This document shows, in pieces, positions 45,893 through 56,966 of a stretch of 64,000 nt of DNA. The notes under the pieces are model-generated. The model searched no databases. It had not been told where the DNA came from and saw only the letters and a list, made by a program, of their open reading frames with translations. The stretch is from Nitrincola tibetensis (GTDB lineage Bacteria > Pseudomonadota > Gammaproteobacteria > Pseudomonadales > Balneatricaceae): contig NZ_QKRX01000007.1 of NCBI RefSeq assembly GCF_003284585.1, forward strand, positions 124,001 to 188,000, read 5' to 3'. The position numbers and the translations under genes are program-made. How positions within the stretch are numbered: the stretch's first letter is position 1; each line of letters opens with the position of its first letter.

Positions 45893-48640
45893 ATGCTCAC
45901 ATCACTGTTGAAAAAAGTTTTCGGAAGCAAAAACGAACGCGAACTCAAACGGATGAAACGGACTGTCAAGGATATCAATGCATGGGAAGCCGAGCTTGAA
46001 AAGCTCAGTGATGAAGGGCTGACGGCATTAACAGAACAATACCGTCAACGTTACCAGCAAGGTGAAAGCCTAGAAAAGCTTTTGCCAGAAGCCTTTGCAA
46101 CGGTTCGTGAAGTTTCCAAGCGTGTTATGAACATGCGTCATTTCGATGTCCAGATGATAGGCGGTATCTCTCTTCACGAAGGAAAAGTGGCCGAAATGAA
46201 AACAGGCGAGGGTAAAACACTCGTCGCTACCTTGCCTGCGTATTTAAATGCGATTACGGGCAAAGGAGTTCACGTTGTCACCGTCAATGATTATCTAGCC
46301 AGCCGCGATGCAGAGTGGATGCGCCCCCTGTATGAAGCCTTGGGTTTGAGTGTTGGCGTGATCCTGTCGGGTCAAGATCCGATCACGAAGCGTTCTGCAT
46401 ATGCCAGTGATATTACCTACGGTACCAATAATGAGTTCGGCTTCGACTACTTGCGCGACAACATGGCGTTCAGCATCGAAGAGAAAGTGCAACGTGGCTT
46501 TAACTTTGCCATTGTCGATGAAGTTGACTCGATCTTAATTGATGAAGCTCGCACGCCATTGATAATCTCAGGGCCTGCTGAAGATAGCTCGGTCATGTAT
46601 GCGCGTATCAATACCGTCATTCCAAAACTTAAACAGTTTTTTGGAGAGGTTGACGTTAAAGACGACACGCAAACGATCGACGAACACTTTGTTGTTGATG
46701 AAAAAAATAGAACGGTTGAGTTGACTGAAGCCGGACATCAGTTGATCGAAGAGATTTTAAGTGAAGAAGGTTTGTTGGCTGAGGGTGAAAGCCTTTATGC
46801 ACCTAATAACTTGAACTTGCTGCATCATGTGTTGGCCGCGCTTCGTGCACACTATCTTTTCCAGAAGGATAAAGATTACATAGTGCAAAATGGACAGGTT
46901 GTCATCGTCGATGAACACACTGGGCGTATTATGCCGGGTCGTCGTTGGTCCGAAGGTTTACATCAAGCTGTTGAGGCAAAAGAAGGCGTTAATATCCAAT
47001 TGGAAAGCCAAACACTGGCTTCGACGACCTTCCAAAATTACTTCCGTTTGTATGAAAAACTATCGGGAATGACGGGTACAGCCGATACTGAGGCATTTGA
47101 ATTACGGCAAATTTATGGTCTGGATGTCGTCGTTATTCCGACGAACCGCGAAGTTCAGCGTATTGACCATAATGATCTGATTTATCTCACCATGGAGGAT
47201 AAGTTTAACGCAATTGTTAAAGAAATCCGTCATTGTAAAGAGAACAACAAGCCTGTGTTGGTGGGAACTGCGTCGGTTGAGTCTTCTGAACTTTTATCGC
47301 GCATGCTGACTAAAGAAAAAATAGAGCACAATGTTCTAAATGCTAAGAATCATGGCCGTGAGGCTGAAATAGTGGCTGATGCTGGACGTCCAGGCGCTAT
47401 TACTATTGCAACGAACATGGCGGGTCGTGGTACCGATATCATGCTCGGTGGTAAGCTTGAAGCGGAACTGGCTGCTTTAAAGGAGCCAACACCAGAGCAG
47501 ATTGAAGCGGTTAAAGCCGATTGGCAACAACGTCATGAGCAGGTGTTAGCGGCAGGTGGCTTGCATATTCTGGGAACAGAGCGTCACGAATCACGTCGAA
47601 TTGACAACCAGTTGCGTGGGCGTGCCGGGCGCCAGGGTGATCCAGGTTCTACACGCTTCTTCTTGTCGATGGAAGATGATTTGATGAGAATCTTCGCGTC
47701 GGATCGCGTTCGTCAATTTATGCAAGCCTTAGGGATGGAAAAGGGCGAAGCCATTGAACACAAAATGGTGAGCAACGCGATTGAAAAGGCTCAGCGCAAG
47801 GTGGAAGGGCGTAACTTTGATATCCGTAAAAACCTTTTGGAATATGATGATGTCGCGAATGATCAGCGAACCGTTGTCTACGATCAACGTAATGAGCTGA
47901 TGAGCACCAATGATATCTCTGAAACAATCAATGCAATTCGTGACGAAGTCGTGGAAGACACGATTAATGAGTTTATTGCTCCTCAAAGTTTACCCGAAAC
48001 CTGGGATATCGCAGGTCTTGAAAAGGCGCTTGAAATAGAATTTTCGGTCAGTTTGCCAATTCAGACTTGGTTAGATGAAGACAAGAATCTCTATGAAGAA
48101 CCCTTGCGTGAACGTATTCGTGCTGACATTATCCAACGCTATACTGAAAAAGAGCAGTTGGTTGGTGCTGAAACCATTCGTCTGTTTGAAAAGCAAGTGA
48201 TGTTGCAGGTGATGGATACGCTTTGGAAAGAGCACTTGCAAACCATGGATCTGTTACGCCAAGGGATACATCTTCGCGGTTACGCGCAGAAAAACCCCAA
48301 GCAAGAATATAAGCGTGAAGCCTTCCAGCTTTTCCAAAACTTGCTCACGAATATTAAAAAAGATGTTGTTAGAATTCTGAGTCATGTCAAAGTACGTCAA
48401 CCTGAAGAGGTTGAGGCGATGGAGCAGCAGCGTAGAGAAGCGGCAGAACGTCAACAAATGAATTTTGAACACTCGCAAAGCAGTGGCCTTGCAGGTGCAG
48501 ATGATCAGGCGCAAACCTATGGGCAAGAAGAGTCTGATAAATCTGAACCCTTTGTGAGGGATGTCGCTAAAGTGGGACGAAATGAACCTTGTCCTTGTGG
48601 ATCGGGTAAAAAATATAAACAATGCCACGGTAAAATCTGA
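45893..48640 (+). CDS. secA: Protein translocase motor SecA
   Basis: This 915-residue ATPase has Walker [20 protein letters not shown] near residue 105, Walker [22 protein letters not shown] near residue 208, helicase motifs GTDIMLGG and [20 protein letters not shown], and the C-terminal zinc-binding tail [14 protein letters not shown] that contacts SecB and ribosomes. It drives preproteins through SecYEG. The gene order lpxC-secA is conserved, but the enterobacterial secM between them is missing. Confidence 0.99.
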   Translation: MLTSLLKKVFGSKNERELKRMKRTVKDINAWEAELEKLSDEGLTALTEQYRQRYQQGESLEKLLPEAFATVREVSKRVMNMRHFDVQMIGGISLHEGKVAEMKTGEGKTLVATLPAYLNAITGKGVHVVTVNDYLASRDAEWMRPLYEALGLSVGVILSGQDPITKRSAYASDITYGTNNEFGFDYLRDNMAFSIEEKVQRGFNFAIVDEVDSILIDEARTPLIISGPAEDSSVMYARINTVIPKLKQFFGEVDVKDDTQTIDEHFVVDEKNRTVELTEAGHQLIEEILSEEGLLAEGESLYAPNNLNLLHHVLAALRAHYLFQKDKDYIVQNGQVVIVDEHTGRIMPGRRWSEGLHQAVEAKEGVNIQLESQTLASTTFQNYFRLYEKLSGMTGTADTEAFELRQIYGLDVVVIPTNREVQRIDHNDLIYLTMEDKFNAIVKEIRHCKENNKPVLVGTASVESSELLSRMLTKEKIEHNVLNAKNHGREAEIVADAGRPGAITIATNMAGRGTDIMLGGKLEAELAALKEPTPEQIEAVKADWQQRHEQVLAAGGLHILGTERHESRRIDNQLRGRAGRQGDPGSTRFFLSMEDDLMRIFASDRVRQFMQALGMEKGEAIEHKMVSNAIEKAQRKVEGRNFDIRKNLLEYDDVANDQRTVVYDQRNELMSTNDISETINAIRDEVVEDTINEFIAPQSLPETWDIAGLEKALEIEFSVSLPIQTWLDEDKNLYEEPLRERIRADIIQRYTEKEQLVGAETIRLFEKQVMLQVMDTLWKEHLQTMDLLRQGIHLRGYAQKNPKQEYKREAFQLFQNLLTNIKKDVVRILSHVKVRQPEEVEAMEQQRREAAERQQMNFEHSQSSGLAGADDQAQTYGQEESDKSEPFVRDVAKVGRNEPCPCGSGKKYKQCHGKI

Positions 48641-48650
48641 GGTAAGCGCA

Positions 48651-49871
48651 ATGGCAGTCGGCAAAGAAGAAGCAGTCGTGTATCACCCCGTAAAAGGGTT
48701 TAAGTTAGGAACAGGCTCTGCGGGCATTAAAAAGCCGGGCCGAAAAGATCTGGTGGTTATGGAAATACCCGTTGGTTCTTCATTGGCGTCGGTATTTACC
48801 CTCAACCAGTTTTGTGCAGCGCCAGTGCGTGTTGCCAAAAAGCATTTAGCGACGGGAGCCTTACCAAGGTATCTCCTAACCAATACAGGCAATGCGAATG
48901 CCGGTACAGGTGAGCAGGGTATTATTGATGCTGAGGCTTGCTGCCAGGCCTTAGCCAGTAAAATGCGCTGTGACGCGGAATCGATTCTGCCTTTTTCCAC
49001 GGGTGTCATAGGTGAACCACTCCCTGTTGCTAAGATTACTGCAGGTTTAGAGAGTGCTATCGCTAACTTGTCAGAAGAAGGTTGGGAGGAAGCAGCTCAC
49101 GGCATCATGACAACGGATACACGTCCAAAAGGTGCCAGCGACCAATTTGAGTATCAAGGCAAAACCGTAACCGTAACGGGTATTTCCAAAGGTTCAGGCA
49201 TGATTATGCCAAATATGGCCACGATGCTTGGATACGTTGCCACAGATGCAGAAGTTGAACCCAATTTATTGCAACGTCTGCTGAGCCATACGAGTGATCG
49301 CTCATTTAATCGAATCACAGTTGATGGTGACACTTCAACAAATGATGCTTGTATTTTGGTTGCTACCGGTCAAAGCGGCGTCGAAATTACTGACCTTGAG
49401 CCCGTGCTGATGGAGCGTTTTACGCAGGCGTTAGAACACGTTATGTTGTCCTTGGCCCATGCCATCGTCAAAGATGGTGAGGGAGCAACTAAGTTTGTAG
49501 AGGTTCGTGTTGAGAAAGCGGGCAGTACTGAAGAAGCACTGAAAGTCGCCTATACCATCGCTCACTCTCCCTTAGTTAAAACCGCACTATTTGCATCTGA
49601 TCCTAACTGGGGACGCATACTCGCATGCGTTGGTCGTGCAGGTGTTCATGATTTGGATGTGAGTGATGTGCAGATCTGGTTGGATGAAGTGTGTATCGTC
49701 GATAAAGGCGCACGTGCTACGAGTTACACAGAAGAGCAAGGGCAGCAAGTGATGAATCGGGAGAATATCTGTATTCGCGTGATTCTGAATCGTGGTGGTT
49801 TTGTTGATCAAGTCTGGACAACCGATCTTTCTCATGACTATGTCACTATCAACGCAGAATATCGCTCTTAA
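48651..49871 (+). CDS. argJ: Bifunctional glutamate N-acetyltransferase / N-acetylglutamate synthase ArgJ
   Basis: This 406-residue self-cleaving enzyme of the arginine pathway has TGNANAGTGEQG near residue 85, the autocleavage region KGSGMIMPNMATMLGYVATDA (the nucleophilic Thr lies in MATML) near residue 182, and SDPNWGRILACVGRAG near residue 312. It moves acetyl from N-acetylornithine to glutamate, recycling the acetyl group. ATG 48651 has GAGGTAAG upstream; the longer in-frame start at 48561 would lie inside secA. Confidence 0.97.
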   Translation: MAVGKEEAVVYHPVKGFKLGTGSAGIKKPGRKDLVVMEIPVGSSLASVFTLNQFCAAPVRVAKKHLATGALPRYLLTNTGNANAGTGEQGIIDAEACCQALASKMRCDAESILPFSTGVIGEPLPVAKITAGLESAIANLSEEGWEEAAHGIMTTDTRPKGASDQFEYQGKTVTVTGISKGSGMIMPNMATMLGYVATDAEVEPNLLQRLLSHTSDRSFNRITVDGDTSTNDACILVATGQSGVEITDLEPVLMERFTQALEHVMLSLAHAIVKDGEGATKFVEVRVEKAGSTEEALKVAYTIAHSPLVKTALFASDPNWGRILACVGRAGVHDLDVSDVQIWLDEVCIVDKGARATSYTEEQGQQVMNRENICIRVILNRGGFVDQVWTTDLSHDYVTINAEYRS

Positions 49872-50813
49872 ATGAAGTCCTTGATTCACGTTATGGTTGG
49901 GGTTATCAGAAATGACCAAGGTCAAATTCTGATAGCCCTTAGGCCCAAAAACAGGCATCAAGGGGGATTGTGGGAGTTTCCGGGCGGTAAGGTAGAAGGC
50001 GATGAGCCACCTTACCAAGCCTTAGTGCGAGAGCTAAGCGAAGAGTTAGGCCTTTTAGTACACGAGGCTACTCCACTTATTCGCATCCCCTATCACTATG
50101 ATGATTGTTCAGTTCTCTTGGATGTATGGGACGTTAATCGCTTTACGGGTGAAGCCAAAGGAATGGAAGGACAGGAAATACGTTGGGTTGATCTAAATCA
50201 TTTAAATGATTACTCCTTCCCTGCAGCCAATGTCCCGATTCTTTCTGCCGTTCGATTGCCTACGCAGATTGCCATCACAGGCGATGCTGCGAATAAAGAT
50301 GAGTTTTGCTCAAAGGTGCAATTGATGCTTGAGCGAGGCTGTCGTTGGATACTTCTTAGGGATCACTCCTTATCTAAACGAGACTTCGCTGATGTGTTTC
50401 ATTCAGTTAAGCCCATGTGTGATGCTCATAAAGCTATTCTCCAAGTCAATACATCTCTTTCGTTGGCAAATGAATTGAATGCACAGGCGTTGCATTTAAC
50501 TGAGTCTCGTCTAACTGAGTTAATGGGAAGACGAGCATTCAACGGACAATGGCTAAGCGCTGCTTGTCATTCACCGGATGCATTGCAACTTGCGCAATCT
50601 AAAGGGTGTGATTTTGTGTTCTTATCACCAGTGAAGGCGACAGCGACTCACCCTGAACAGGCAGGGATTGGCTGGCATAGGTTTCATCAGTGGGTATCTG
50701 ATGTAACCTTACCTGTCTATGCGCTTGGAGGGGTGTCTCAGTTGGATTTTCAGAAAGTACGAGAAGAGGGCGGGCAAGGGGTGGCTTCAATTTCAGCTTT
50801 TTGGCCTAACTAA
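49872..50813 (+). CDS. Nudix hydrolase (MutT-type) fused to ThiE-like domain
   Basis: This 313-residue two-domain protein starts immediately after the argJ stop. The N-terminal Nudix domain (residues 1-130) carries the box GGKVEGDEPPYQALVRELSEELGL and probably cleans oxidised dNTPs such as 8-oxo-dGTP. The C-terminal domain (residues ~140-313) has the TIM-barrel pattern of thiamine-phosphate synthase (ILLRDHSLSKRDF, QALHLTESRL, FVFLSPVKATATHP, VYALGGV). The fusion is known in pseudomonads; the role of the second half is not established. Confidence 0.9.
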   Translation: MKSLIHVMVGVIRNDQGQILIALRPKNRHQGGLWEFPGGKVEGDEPPYQALVRELSEELGLLVHEATPLIRIPYHYDDCSVLLDVWDVNRFTGEAKGMEGQEIRWVDLNHLNDYSFPAANVPILSAVRLPTQIAITGDAANKDEFCSKVQLMLERGCRWILLRDHSLSKRDFADVFHSVKPMCDAHKAILQVNTSLSLANELNAQALHLTESRLTELMGRRAFNGQWLSAACHSPDALQLAQSKGCDFVFLSPVKATATHPEQAGIGWHRFHQWVSDVTLPVYALGGVSQLDFQKVREEGGQGVASISAFWPN

Positions 50814-50853
50814 ACTCCTTTGGGTTGAACTAAACTAAAGCCGAGAGGTTTCT

Positions 50854-50888
50854 AAAATGCCGAGTTATATCAAGTAACTCGGCATTTT
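50854..50888. terminator. Bidirectional terminator between argJ-nudix and the Mrp operon
   Basis: AAAATGCCGAGTTA (50854-50867) and TAACTCGGCATTTT (50875-50888) form a perfect 14-base-pair stem with a 7-base loop and T-runs in both directions. The two transcripts are convergent here. Confidence 0.95.
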
Positions 50889-50907
50889 TATTTGTCACCT
50901 TGAACCA

Positions 50908-51288
50908 TCAATCATTCAAACTGGGTTTAACTTCGGGCGCCTTTTGCTGTCTTGCTCGTGCAATCAGGTGTTGTCCCGTGGTTCTTTCAATCATCTTATT
51001 CTTTTGATGCAAGGCCGTTTTAGCCATCATGTGTGCACTAACAGGGGCTGTTATGAATAAAAACAGCGTGATCAGTAATTCGTGAACACTAATGCCAGGC
51101 TCACGCACAGTGAATAAAATCATTGATGCGATCAGCAGACCGCCCATACCAAGCGTTGTTGCTTTTGTTGGTGCATGAAGGCGCATAAAAAAATCAGGCA
51201 AACGCACTAAGCCAATCGAGCCGACTAAGATAAATACGCCACCAATGAGTAAGAAAATAGAAACAATGAGCTCAAGTAAAAAATTCAT
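50908..51288 (-). CDS. mrpG: Mrp-type Na+(K+)/H+ antiporter subunit G
   Basis: This 126-residue protein has three membrane helices and the MrpG/PhaG pattern GVFILVGSIGLVRLPDFFMRLHAPTKATTLGMGGLLIASM. It is a small, essential subunit of the multi-gene cation/proton antiporter. It is the last gene of the minus-strand operon, eight bases after mrpF, and ends at the bidirectional terminator. Confidence 0.95.
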   Translation of the reverse strand: MNFLLELIVSIFLLIGGVFILVGSIGLVRLPDFFMRLHAPTKATTLGMGGLLIASMILFTVREPGISVHELLITLFLFITAPVSAHMMAKTALHQKNKMIERTTGQHLIARARQQKAPEVKPSLND

Positions 51289-51296
51289 ATTCAGGC

Positions 51297-51566
51297 CTAT
51301 TCAATAATGTCGCCGCGCAGTAAATATTTACACAATGCTGCAGTGCTAATAAATCCTAACATCGCAATTAAAAGTGCTGCTTCAAAGTACAAGGCTGATC
51401 CGAGCCATATTCCCAGTAAAATGATAAGTGCGATACTGTTGATATACATTGTATCAAGAGCCAGTAAACGATCGGGTAAGTCAGGGCCTGCAAACAGTCG
51501 CCATAAATTGAGAATCAAAGAAATGGCCACCATGGCTGTTACTAAGGTTACAGTCCAGCTTAGCAT
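51297..51566 (-). CDS. mrpF: Mrp-type antiporter subunit F
   Basis: This 89-residue protein has three membrane helices and the motif LFAGPDLPDRLLALDTMYINSIALIILLG typical of MrpF/PhaF. It starts within the 3' end of mrpE (seven-base overlap). Confidence 0.95.
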   Translation of the reverse strand: MLSWTVTLVTAMVAISLILNLWRLFAGPDLPDRLLALDTMYINSIALIILLGIWLGSALYFEAALLIAMLGFISTAALCKYLLRGDIIE

Positions 51567-52063
51567 GAAAATATCTCCATTAATGGGGCTTCATAACGCT
51601 GTTTGATCGTTTGAATCAGTTCTTCTTCATTTTTCATGGTTAACGCATGGACGTAGAGAAATTTTCGGCATTCAGAGACCTCGGAGCTGACAGTCCCTGG
51701 CGTTAAAGAGACAGTACTGGCTAACAACGTAATCGGGAGCTCTCCTTCTAGGTCAAGTGGAACCGCAAAAAAGCCTGGGTTGAGATTTTTGATTGGTCCC
51801 ATAACCTGAAAAGCGACTTCGAGATTAGCCGTCACTATGTCACCAAGGACACGTAAAGCGTAACGAAACGTATGCATAGGTTTATGCAGTGCCGGTTGTG
51901 GTTTGCTTAAGCTGGAGGTCAATAGTGGGATACCTAATGCTAACACAGATCCTAAGAATAGATGTCCAGGGGCTAGCGTGTTGTTAAGCAGCAACCATGT
52001 GGCAAATAGTAAAATGCTGTGATATGGCATGGGCAGCCATTTAAAACGAGGTTTTGATAACAT
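51560..52063 (-). CDS. mrpE: Mrp-type antiporter subunit E
   Basis: This 167-residue protein has two or three N-terminal membrane helices and a cytoplasmic C-terminal domain containing LLASTVSLTPGTVSSEVSECRKFLYVHAL, the MrpE signature. It follows mrpD after four bases. Confidence 0.94.
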   Translation of the reverse strand: MLSKPRFKWLPMPYHSILLFATWLLLNNTLAPGHLFLGSVLALGIPLLTSSLSKPQPALHKPMHTFRYALRVLGDIVTANLEVAFQVMGPIKNLNPGFFAVPLDLEGELPITLLASTVSLTPGTVSSEVSECRKFLYVHALTMKNEEELIQTIKQRYEAPLMEIFSC

Positions 52064-52067
52064 TACT

Positions 52068-53585
52068 TTATTCTCCTAACGCTGGCAGCAGGGCACGAAC
52101 AGAGAGTTCGGGGTTGTGTAAAACCGCCGCCGCTTCATGAGTCATACTGGTAACAGGGCCTGCAAACAAGACCAATAAAGGGGAAAGACTTAGCAAGAAT
52201 AAAATTGCCAGTAGTTGAGTAATATGAACTGGATTCCCTTCAGTGTCGGCGGTATTACCCGTGGTGCGCCAGAAAAGTGTTGTTCCTGCTCTTGAGAGCG
52301 CCACGATCGAAGCCAGTCCCGCGAACAAGATAGACGACCAGACCCAGCCCATTTCAGCACCAGTGTGTGCCGATTGAAGGAGCAGTGCTTTTCCAATAAA
52401 ACCAGATAATGGCGGCATGCCCACCATAGCAATTGCAGCCACAAAGTATAAGCCAGCCAGTAGATCACGCTGCTTCATTATTCGTGCAGCTACAAAGCGA
52501 TCTGCAGCTTTTCCACGTTGTTTGGCAATTAAATCAGCGATTAAAAACATAGCTGCCGACACCAAAGTGGTGTGTAGTAGGTAGTAAAATGAAGCACCGC
52601 TTGCATCCTCGCGTCCGAGCGCGGCCCCCGTTAGGAGGGTTCCTACTGAAATTAGAATCATGTTAGCGGTTAGCATTTTTAGATTTTGACTGGCTAGTGC
52701 GCCAATAGCGCCTGCGATAAGGGTTAGCACAGCAATAGGCCAGAGCCAAAATTGTGCAATATTGGCAAGATCGCCAGCAAAATCTCCGAAAATAACGGTA
52801 TGAACTCTAAAAATGCTGTAAATGCCCACTTTGGTCATAATGGCAAACATGGCGGCAACAGGTGCGCTTGCTGCCGCATAGGTTCTGGGTAACCAGAAGT
52901 GCAAAGGAAGCATGGCAGACTTCAAGCCAAATACAATTAGCAAGAGTAATCCCGCAATTTTGACCAGTGTCGTTTCGTCAGAATCAAGGGTTTGAAGTTT
53001 TACCGCCATATCGGCTGTATTAAGTGTGCCTAGCATTCCGTAAAGAATACCCAGCGCAAACAAGAAAATACTCGATCCAACAAGGTTTAAAATGACGTAA
53101 TGTAAGCTTGCTTGAGTTTTGTGTTTGCCGCCCCCATGAATAAGTAATGCATAAGACGCAATAAGCAGTATTTCAAAGCAAACAAACAAGTTGAACAGGT
53201 CACCGGTTAAGAAGGCGCCATTCACGCCAGCCACCAAGAGTAATATCAAAGTGTGATAATACATGCCAGTTTCATCTTCACCCGCACAGGCATAGAGAAT
53301 GGAGGCAAGGGCAAGAATTGAGGTTAAGAGCACAAGTAGGGCCGCTAGGGGGTCCGCAACGAGTACGATTCCGTAGGGAGCCGACCAGCCTCCAAGTGAA
53401 TAGACTTGCGTTCCTTGAGACATAACTTCTTTAAGAAGACCGCTGGAAACCACCAGTATCAGCATAGATGAGCCGACTGCAAAGATTCGTTGACGTATAA
53501 TGCTATTCTGAATAGGTGGAAGTATCAGCAATACACCCGCTAACAGAGGCAGAAGAAATGGCATGATGACCAAGTGTTGCATCAA
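52068..53585 (-). CDS. mrpD: Mrp-type antiporter subunit D (NuoM/N-like)
   Basis: This 505-residue protein has about fourteen helices and is related to the proton-pumping subunits of complex I. FNLFVCFEILLIASYALLIHGG near residue 125 carries the conserved transmembrane Glu, and KSAMLPLHFWLPRTYAAASAPVAAMFAIMTKVGIYSIFR near residue 220 the conserved Lys residues. It is one of the two ion-conducting modules. It overlaps mrpC by four bases. Confidence 0.96.
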   Translation of the reverse strand: MMQHLVIMPFLLPLLAGVLLILPPIQNSIIRQRIFAVGSSMLILVVSSGLLKEVMSQGTQVYSLGGWSAPYGIVLVADPLAALLVLLTSILALASILYACAGEDETGMYYHTLILLLVAGVNGAFLTGDLFNLFVCFEILLIASYALLIHGGGKHKTQASLHYVILNLVGSSIFLFALGILYGMLGTLNTADMAVKLQTLDSDETTLVKIAGLLLLIVFGLKSAMLPLHFWLPRTYAAASAPVAAMFAIMTKVGIYSIFRVHTVIFGDFAGDLANIAQFWLWPIAVLTLIAGAIGALASQNLKMLTANMILISVGTLLTGAALGREDASGASFYYLLHTTLVSAAMFLIADLIAKQRGKAADRFVAARIMKQRDLLAGLYFVAAIAMVGMPPLSGFIGKALLLQSAHTGAEMGWVWSSILFAGLASIVALSRAGTTLFWRTTGNTADTEGNPVHITQLLAILFLLSLSPLLVLFAGPVTSMTHEAAAVLHNPELSVRALLPALGE

Positions 53586-53938
53586 GATTTCTCCTTGTCC
53601 GTTAATGATGAGTGGTCAGGAATGCGTCCATCTACATGGTCATTTCCGAGATCACCTCGTCCTCTCATCGATAAAATCACAACAAATGCAGTCATCGCAA
53701 AACCGATTACGATTGCCGTCAGCACCAATGCCTGAGGCAGTGGATCTGCATAAGTGTTGTTCGCCCCAATGACAGCAGCAGAGTCAACTGACAGGCGCCC
53801 CATGGAAAAAAGAAATAAATTCACGGCATAGCTTAATAGTGTCAGTCCAACAACAACAGGAAAGGTTCGGCTACGTAAGACAAGAAAAATACCGCAAGTT
53901 GTTAATATCCCGACACAAAAAGCAAATAAGGCTTCCAT
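53582..53938 (-). CDS. mrpC: Mrp-type antiporter subunit C (NuoK-like)
   Basis: This 118-residue protein has three membrane helices, related to NuoK, with GLTLLSYAVNLFLFSMG and DPLPQALVLTAIVIGFAMTAFVVIL. The hydrophilic tail of about 25 residues is variable. Its ATG overlaps the mrpA stop by one base. Confidence 0.95.
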   Translation of the reverse strand: MEALFAFCVGILTTCGIFLVLRSRTFPVVVGLTLLSYAVNLFLFSMGRLSVDSAAVIGANNTYADPLPQALVLTAIVIGFAMTAFVVILSMRGRGDLGNDHVDGRIPDHSSLTDKEKS

Positions 53939-56730
53939 TATTTATCCTCCATTTTTGGACGATGGGATGTGGTTAATTTTCCAAGGTTCGCTAGGATTAA
54001 TAGAGTTGCTGCAACCACTGTAATATAAACGCCAAGATCAAAAATCATGGCGCTTGCCAGCTCAAACTCACCGAGTAACGGTAAGTTGAAGTAATCGAAC
54101 CAACTGGTTAAGAAAGGACGATTAAATAACCAGCTACCGGCACCAGTCATGGCGGCAACTAAAACACCTATGGCAATAGCCCATTGGTAGTTGATTTTCA
54201 GACGAGGTTTAATCCAATCCACACCATGCGCGATGTACTGCAGAATAATAGCCACTGCCGTAATTAAGCCAGCAATGAAGCCACCCCCCGGCATATTGTG
54301 CCCTCTTAGGAAAATATAGGCAGAGACAAGTAATGCAAGAGGAAGCAGTGATTGAGAAACTGTTCTGAGAATCATCGGATGACTGTCTTTTGTCCAGTTG
54401 ATACCCTTACTGTCACCGGATGGCATAAAGACTTTCATGCGGTTAATCAGCTTAAAAATACCAAGCGCTGCAATGCCAAGTACCAATATTTCCCCAAACG
54501 TATCAAAGCCACGGAAGTCGACTAAAATCACGTTCACAACATTGGTTCCCCCTCCGCCAGGCTTGCTGTTTTCTAAGAAAAACTCAGAAATGCTCAGCTG
54601 AGGACGTGTCATAATCGCATAATTGATGGTACCGATAATGCCGCCAATAATTGCAGCTACACCAAGATCTCTGGCAACTCGTCCAGGGCTTGATTCCTTT
54701 GGTGTTTGTTGTGGCAAAAAGAACAGCGCCAACATTAAAAGGGTAATGGTGACAACCTCGACTGACAGCTGAGTGAGCGCGAGGTCGGGAGCTGAAAAGT
54801 AGGAAAAAGAAACTGAAACAATTAAGCCGACGACAGACAGGGTTAATAGCGAAATGTAACGTTGCCTGTGCCAAATCACGGTTGCAAACGCTGACAGTAC
54901 TAAAAGAGCGGCTATAACGATCGATAAGGAGGTTAGCGGTAGCTGAGTTCTTGTGCCTTCCGTTTGAACTAAATCCAACAGGGGAAGGCCTGCAAAGACA
55001 ATGACCAATAGCAATACCATCAGCATATAGCGCTGCAATGAACCATTTTCAAAGTAGGCGTTGATTTTTTGAGTTGCACGCACGATGCATTGAATAAAGC
55101 TCTCAAAAACAATTTTTGCATCAGTTTCAGGGAATTGGCTCTGAAATTTGAAGAGCTTACGACGGTTGTGATAAATGATTATTCCAAAGAGCATCGCCAC
55201 AATACTCATCGTTAACGGCAAATTAAAACCATGCCATATCGATAAGGAATAATCGGGCATATCCCCTAACAGAACAGCAGACGCCGCGCTGTACAAGAGC
55301 TTTCCGACAATTAAGCCAGGAAAAATACCGACGAGTAGGCATAATCCAACCAAAATTTCGACGGGGACTTTCATGTATCGAGGCGGTTCATGGGGTGTTT
55401 TGGGTAAGTCGATGGGCTCTCCGTTGAAGAATACATCGTGAATAAATCGAAGTGAGTAGGCAACGGAGAAGATGGCTGCTAGCGTCGCTAAAACAGGGAT
55501 CATCCAAGATAAAGACCCCAACGTATGTTGGTGCAGTGTTTCAGCAAAGAACATTTCCTTCGATAAGAAACCGTTCAGTAATGGAACACCTGCCATGGAT
55601 GCAGCAGCGACCATGGCGAGTGTTGCCGTGTAGGGCATAAACTTCCAGAGACCATTCAAGCGCCGCATGTCACGGGTCCCTGCCTCGTGGTCAATGATAC
55701 CTGCAGCCATGAACAAAGACGCTTTAAAAATAGCGTGGTTGATAATGTGAAAAATGGCTGCAATGGCTGCTAGCTGTGTATCCATGCCAAGCAGTAATGT
55801 GATTAACCCCAAGTGGCTGATGGTTGAGTAAGCAAGTAAACCTTTGATATCGTGTTTAAATAAAGCGGTGTAAGCTCCTAATAGCAGAGTCGCAAGCCCC
55901 GTCATACTCACAATGATAAACCATAGCTCTGTACCTGACAGCGCGGGGTAAAATCTTGCCATCAAAAAGATACCTGCCTTCACCATAGTGGCAGAGTGCA
56001 AATAAGCACTGACGGGTGTAGGAGCCGCCATTGCATGAGGTAACCAAAAATGGAAAGGGAACTGAGCAGACTTGGTAAAGGCACCCAGAAGAACAAGTAC
56101 CAATGCGACAGGGTAGGCACTATGAGCACGAATTAAGTCGCCACTGTTAATGACCACTTCAAGGTCATAGCTTCCGACTATTTTACCAATCAGGATTAGG
56201 CCTGCGAGAAGCGCAAGCCCACCTGCACCTGTTACGGTGAGAGCCATCCTAGCACCTTTGCGACCCTCAGTTTTTCCATGCCAGAAACTAATCAATAGAA
56301 AAGAGCTGATACTGGTCAGTTCCCAAAACATCCACAATTGAATGAGGTTATTTGATAGCACAATACCGAGCATTGCCGTCATGAACAAAATCAAATAGGC
56401 GTAGAATTTGCCCATTGAGTCCTTAGCAGACAAATAGTAACGAGCATAAAGAATAATCAGTAATCCAATGCCGAGGATGAGCAGTGCAAACAGAAAGGCG
56501 AGGCCGTCCATTCGAAATGACAAGTTCATCCCCAGTGCTGGCACCCAGTTCATACTGACAATTAGAGTTTCACCGCTAAAAACGGCGGGTGCCATCAATA
56601 ATACAAGTAATAGTGATACAGCAGGCGCGGCGGCAGTTATAAAAGCGCACTGTGTTCGGCCAAGCTTTGCAGACAGTAAAGGGGCCAGCACTCCTAACGC
56701 GGGTAGGAGAGGAATCCAGAAAAGACTCAT
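53938..56730 (-). CDS. mrpA: Mrp-type antiporter fused subunits A and B
   Basis: This 930-residue protein combines an N-terminal NuoL-like MrpA module ([26 protein letters not shown] near residue 135; [40 protein letters not shown] near residue 220), a NuoJ-like part near residue 700, and a C-terminal MrpB domain ([17 protein letters not shown] near residue 810). Such an AB fusion is the rule in proteobacterial Pha/Sha (group 2) systems, giving a six-gene operon. The complex exchanges Na+ or K+ for H+; which ion cannot be read here. Upstream, 56731-56966 holds no gene; I see no clear promoter. Confidence 0.96.
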   Translation of the reverse strand: MSLFWIPLLPALGVLAPLLSAKLGRTQCAFITAAAPAVSLLLVLLMAPAVFSGETLIVSMNWVPALGMNLSFRMDGLAFLFALLILGIGLLIILYARYYLSAKDSMGKFYAYLILFMTAMLGIVLSNNLIQLWMFWELTSISSFLLISFWHGKTEGRKGARMALTVTGAGGLALLAGLILIGKIVGSYDLEVVINSGDLIRAHSAYPVALVLVLLGAFTKSAQFPFHFWLPHAMAAPTPVSAYLHSATMVKAGIFLMARFYPALSGTELWFIIVSMTGLATLLLGAYTALFKHDIKGLLAYSTISHLGLITLLLGMDTQLAAIAAIFHIINHAIFKASLFMAAGIIDHEAGTRDMRRLNGLWKFMPYTATLAMVAAASMAGVPLLNGFLSKEMFFAETLHQHTLGSLSWMIPVLATLAAIFSVAYSLRFIHDVFFNGEPIDLPKTPHEPPRYMKVPVEILVGLCLLVGIFPGLIVGKLLYSAASAVLLGDMPDYSLSIWHGFNLPLTMSIVAMLFGIIIYHNRRKLFKFQSQFPETDAKIVFESFIQCIVRATQKINAYFENGSLQRYMLMVLLLVIVFAGLPLLDLVQTEGTRTQLPLTSLSIVIAALLVLSAFATVIWHRQRYISLLTLSVVGLIVSVSFSYFSAPDLALTQLSVEVVTITLLMLALFFLPQQTPKESSPGRVARDLGVAAIIGGIIGTINYAIMTRPQLSISEFFLENSKPGGGGTNVVNVILVDFRGFDTFGEILVLGIAALGIFKLINRMKVFMPSGDSKGINWTKDSHPMILRTVSQSLLPLALLVSAYIFLRGHNMPGGGFIAGLITAVAIILQYIAHGVDWIKPRLKINYQWAIAIGVLVAAMTGAGSWLFNRPFLTSWFDYFNLPLLGEFELASAMIFDLGVYITVVAATLLILANLGKLTTSHRPKMEDK

Positions 56731-56966
56731 GGTGGCGACTTGCTCCTGATAGGTCCTGTGGACAATACATACAAAAGCAGACCTTATATATCCCGAGTTT
56801 TGGGTATAAAAGATCTGCCAAGTGTATTCATAATTACAATTAGTAGCGGACTTTATACACGCTCCAGCGCTTCTAGTCTAGATTTTGTAGTTTAGTTATA
56901 TGCTTGTTCTAATTTAGAATAACCGGGTCTGTTTCCTTTTGGTGATTAAGGGGTGTTAAGGTTGGC

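Noticed and set aside
49587-50018. 143-codon antisense frame across argJ and the Nudix gene
   Set aside because: Both plus-strand genes are well supported and the antisense frame shows no domain.
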